Positions 4,658 through 6,968 of a stretch of DNA of 6,968 nucleotides are shown here, one piece after another. The stretch is from NCBI GenBank assembly GCA_023429985.1, contig JAEZCV010000079.1, positions 1 to 6,968 on the forward strand, read 5' to 3'. Position numbers and translations under genes: made by a program. Under the pieces are notes generated by a model, which saw only the letters and a program-made list of their open reading frames with translations, was not told the origin of the DNA and did not search any database. Position 1 is the first letter of the stretch. Each line of letters opens with the position of its first letter. The stretch is from Bacteroidota bacterium. GTDB lineage: Bacteria > Bacteroidota > Bacteroidia > Chitinophagales > Chitinophagaceae.

Positions 4658-6960
4658 AAAATGCAGGGGCAAAGCCGCGGATAAAAAACCAATCACCTCA
4701 AAAAACCGGGGAGGATAACCCCTTTCTGTTTCTCCAGGAACAGGTTGAACACTACAAAAAGGAAAGCGAGATCCTGCTCGCGTTGAGCAATGATATTACG
4801 AAGGTTCGTGATAAGAACGACCTGATCATCCTTTTCAAACAGCGTATCAAAGGACTTTTTCATATCACACATTCCATTGTTACGCTTATTAATGATGAGA
4901 AAGAGACCTACTATCCTTTTCTCCTTGACAATACGGGATCACCCATCCGTTCGCATGACCGGTATAAGGAAATGGTACTATCTAATTTCTCACTGAACGA
5001 ACCATTTATCCAGGCTGTTTTACAGGCAGACGACCCGGTTTCTTTTGTGCTGGAAGAAGTAATGGATCTCCCGGGAAGACCGGCTTTTTTACGGGTGAAC
5101 TATGAAAAGGGGGTAAGGGAAATTTTGATGACCAAACTGATGAAGGAAGGAAGACCGATGGGATTCATCCACACCTACACCGATCAACCGGGTGGTTTCA
5201 GCCAGGATTTCAGGGACCTGATGAAAGGTATAGCGCCGCAGCTGTCCAGCGCCGTATCCAATATTATTAAAAACGAAGAGATCGCAGAACGAGAAACGGA
5301 AAAATCCCTATTGCTTTCTCTAAGCTCAGAAATTGCAAAGCTAAGAACCAAGGATGATCTGCAACAGATGGTCAATACAAAGATCAAAGATCTGTTCTCC
5401 ATACATGATTTTGGTTTTTTACAGGTCAATGATGATGAAACTTATAGCGCTTTTATGCTGGACCTGGGGAATCATGTTACGGGCCATGCAGATTTTGAAA
5501 GAGTGACCAGGACCCGACATTCCATTCATGATACCGTTTTTCAGCAGATGGCAAATGCAGAGGGAGCACTTGTATTCGATGTAAACAAACTCACCGAAGA
5601 GGATAATATTCCCATATATGTACCTTTTTGGAAGAAAATAGGACTGCAAAAAGTAATAGGATCCGCACTTCGCGTGGCCGGGAAAAATATCGGTTGCGCA
5701 TTCCTTCATATCAATCCTGAAAAGACCGGCGTTATAAAAATAAATTTATTAAACGCCGTTTGTGCCCAGATCTCAGTGGCAATTTCCAATATCAGGGCCA
5801 ATGTGGAGATTGCACAACGCGAAGAGGAAAAATCATTCCTTCTTGATTTTAGCAATAGTATTGCGACCGTAAGAACGAAAGAAGAACTGGCTGAAGCAGT
5901 CAGCCTTGCAATAAATAAGCTCAACCGGAGAAAAGGCTTTGTTATACGGCGGATTAACGAAGATGGCAGCACGATGAGTCCTTATCTATTTGACCTGGGG
6001 GATAGAGAAACTGATTCAAAGATCATAAGTGCGATGGTCAGATCCAGTTACCCCATTAATGATGGCATACAAAATCGTGTAATGAACAGTGCCACCCCGG
6101 TACTTCTTAACACCAAAAAGGAAATCCAACGCGGTAATAAAGCCGAGTACCTGGAATACTGGATGAAAATGGGTTTTGAAAATTTTGTGGCGGTGAGGCT
6201 TCGCAATGGGAAGACAAATTTAGGAATGCTGTTACTGGATATCGATGAGATCAATGTTCCCCTCTTGCAGGGCATGTGTGCACAGATATCCATCGCTATG
6301 GCCAATATCATCGCCAATGACCAGATCACAAAAAAGCAGGCCGAACAAACCTTCCTGATAGGTTTCAGTCATGATATCACAAGGGTGAAAACAAAACAGG
6401 ATCTGCAGGAAGCGATCTCCACGGTGTTGAATAAAACCATGAATACCCAGTTTGTGATGATAAGGGTGATTGAGGAAGATGGGAAACACCTGGTGCCTTT
6501 TATGTTTGACAAGTCTTTGTTTGAAAAGGCTAATCTAAATGTCGACTTTGATAAAATGGCTTCGGATCGTATAACGGTCTCAGAAAAATATACCGCCCAG
6601 GTACTTGCCAGCCAGGACGGCGTCGTATTTAATGTGGACGAAGAATTGAAAAGCGGCAACCCTTATGCAAAATTGTGGAAGGCCGCGGGTCTCAGGAATA
6701 TGTATGGCTTGCCCCTTCGAATGGGAAACAAAAACATCGGTACCATCTGGATGCTGGCCGACAGGCTGAGCAGCCTGCTTCTCAATGGCATTTGTGCGCA
6801 GATATCGATCGCTATCGACAATATACAAGCCAACGAAAAACTACTGGCCTATAAAAAAGGCTGGAAGTTGAGAACGACTACCTCAAGGAACAAATCAAGA
6901 CAATCTATTTTTCAGACATCATCGGGAATGCCGATGAAATGCACAAAGTGTACCGCCTGA
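4654..6960 (+). CDS. Four-GAF-domain sensor part of a sigma-54-dependent regulator, frameshifted near its end
   Basis: The open frame gives 768 residues; the first 735 are authentic. After a polar N-terminus and a short coiled-coil-like stretch (about 24-38), there are four tandem GAF-like units at roughly 36-208, 215-388, 391-560 and 563-730. Each begins with a helix of the type (E)KSxLLxxSxxIxxxRTKxDL and ends with a helix of the type AQISxAIxNIxANExI, found at 195-210, 371-386, 543-558 and 715-730. No membrane segment or signal peptide is visible, so it is a cytosolic sensor. GAF domains bind small molecules or mediate dimerisation; the ligands here are unknown. After Lys735 the frame becomes low-quality (Thr/Ser/Lys-rich, about 33 residues to the TGA at 6960). 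The frame one base back instead continues as a sigma-54 activator, so the real gene runs past the window. The start at 4654 is the first in-frame ATG and has no strong Shine-Dalgarno. The break may be a sequencing error, a real mutation or a recoding site. Confidence 0.8.
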   Translation: MKNAGAKPRIKNQSPQKTGEDNPFLFLQEQVEHYKKESEILLALSNDITKVRDKNDLIILFKQRIKGLFHITHSIVTLINDEKETYYPFLLDNTGSPIRSHDRYKEMVLSNFSLNEPFIQAVLQADDPVSFVLEEVMDLPGRPAFLRVNYEKGVREILMTKLMKEGRPMGFIHTYTDQPGGFSQDFRDLMKGIAPQLSSAVSNIIKNEEIAERETEKSLLLSLSSEIAKLRTKDDLQQMVNTKIKDLFSIHDFGFLQVNDDETYSAFMLDLGNHVTGHADFERVTRTRHSIHDTVFQQMANAEGALVFDVNKLTEEDNIPIYVPFWKKIGLQKVIGSALRVAGKNIGCAFLHINPEKTGVIKINLLNAVCAQISVAISNIRANVEIAQREEEKSFLLDFSNSIATVRTKEELAEAVSLAINKLNRRKGFVIRRINEDGSTMSPYLFDLGDRETDSKIISAMVRSSYPINDGIQNRVMNSATPVLLNTKKEIQRGNKAEYLEYWMKMGFENFVAVRLRNGKTNLGMLLLDIDEINVPLLQGMCAQISIAMANIIANDQITKKQAEQTFLIGFSHDITRVKTKQDLQEAISTVLNKTMNTQFVMIRVIEEDGKHLVPFMFDKSLFEKANLNVDFDKMASDRITVSEKYTAQVLASQDGVVFNVDEELKSGNPYAKLWKAAGLRNMYGLPLRMGNKNIGTIWMLADRLSSLLLNGICAQISIAIDNIQANEKLLAYKKGWKLRTTTSRNKSRQSIFQTSSGMPMKCTKCTA

Positions 6961-6968
6961 TGTCACTT
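6858..6968 (+). CDS. Start of the sigma-54 AAA+ activator domain, continuing the GAF regulator in the -1 frame (partial)
   Basis: Reading from AGG at 6858 gives 37 codons open to the window end: RLEVENDYLKEQIKTIYF, then SDIIGNADEMHKVYRLMSL. This matches the linker helix (LxxEN-YLKEEI) and the opening of the sigma-54 interaction domain (IIGxSxxMxxVYRL) that normally follows GAF sensors in Fis-type activators. The GAxGxGKE Walker A, GAFTGA loop and C-terminal Fis helix-turn-helix would lie beyond the window. This frame is closed just upstream (TAA at 6852-6854) and has no suitable start, so it is a continuation of the preceding gene, not a separate one. Confidence 0.75.

Noticed and set aside
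5184..6828. Several minus-strand ORFs of 80-96 codons opposite the GAF array
   Set aside because: They are antisense to the repeated GAF coding sequence and resemble each other only because the sense strand is repetitive.
1..6968. CRISPR array, tRNA, rRNA or complete insertion sequence
   Set aside because: No regularly spaced identical repeats, cloverleaf-like sequence, rRNA segments or transposase motifs were seen.

Overview
The window most likely comes from a Bacteroidota chromosome, plausibly a Chitinophagaceae or Sphingobacteria relative. The reasons are the Bacteroidetes-type MobC coupling protein with its N-terminal YWFCY-like segment, the matching MobB-type relaxase, a Bacteroidetes-style Crp protein, a TAnnTTTG-like promoter element, and a multi-GAF sigma-54 activator of the kind common in that group. 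The lineage is an inference from family resemblance; no rRNA or other marker is present.

Layout. (1) Positions 1-2391, minus strand: the mobilization end of a conjugative or mobilizable element. A type IV coupling protein (mobC/traG-like, cut by the left window edge) lies 17 bp downstream of a MobB-type relaxase. The relaxase has lost its N-terminal catalytic part. (2) Around 2388-2394, a junction: relaxase sequence is fused out of frame to the first ~88 residues of a Crp/Fnr-family regulator gene (2656 down to ~2390, minus strand), which has its own promoter-like sequence. Both genes are truncated at the same point, so this is a deletion or recombination scar, or possibly an assembly join. 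(3) 2657-3163: about 500 bp without an intact gene. It holds a probable winged-helix C-terminal remnant, short repeats and a small palindrome, which fits a decayed element boundary. (4) 3164-4432, minus strand: an intact FAD-dependent amine oxidase of the monomeric sarcosine oxidase / N-methyl-L-tryptophan oxidase family, with its flavin-linking cysteine and most expected catalytic residues visible. (5) 4433-4653: a divergent intergenic region. (6) 4654 to the right edge, plus strand: a large regulator with four tandem GAF-like domains. After an A6 run at 6853-6858 the reading frame is lost. One base backwards it continues exactly into the linker and first residues of a sigma-54 AAA+ activator domain.

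How the parts relate. The coupling protein and relaxase once worked together to process and deliver DNA to a conjugation pore. With the relaxase truncated, this copy probably cannot nick its own oriT. The oxidase and the GAF regulator are divergently arranged around a 221-bp gap, so local regulation is possible but unproven. The most notable points are the crp::relaxase chimera, the four-fold GAF array, and the precise single-base frameshift separating the sensors from the sigma-54 output domain.
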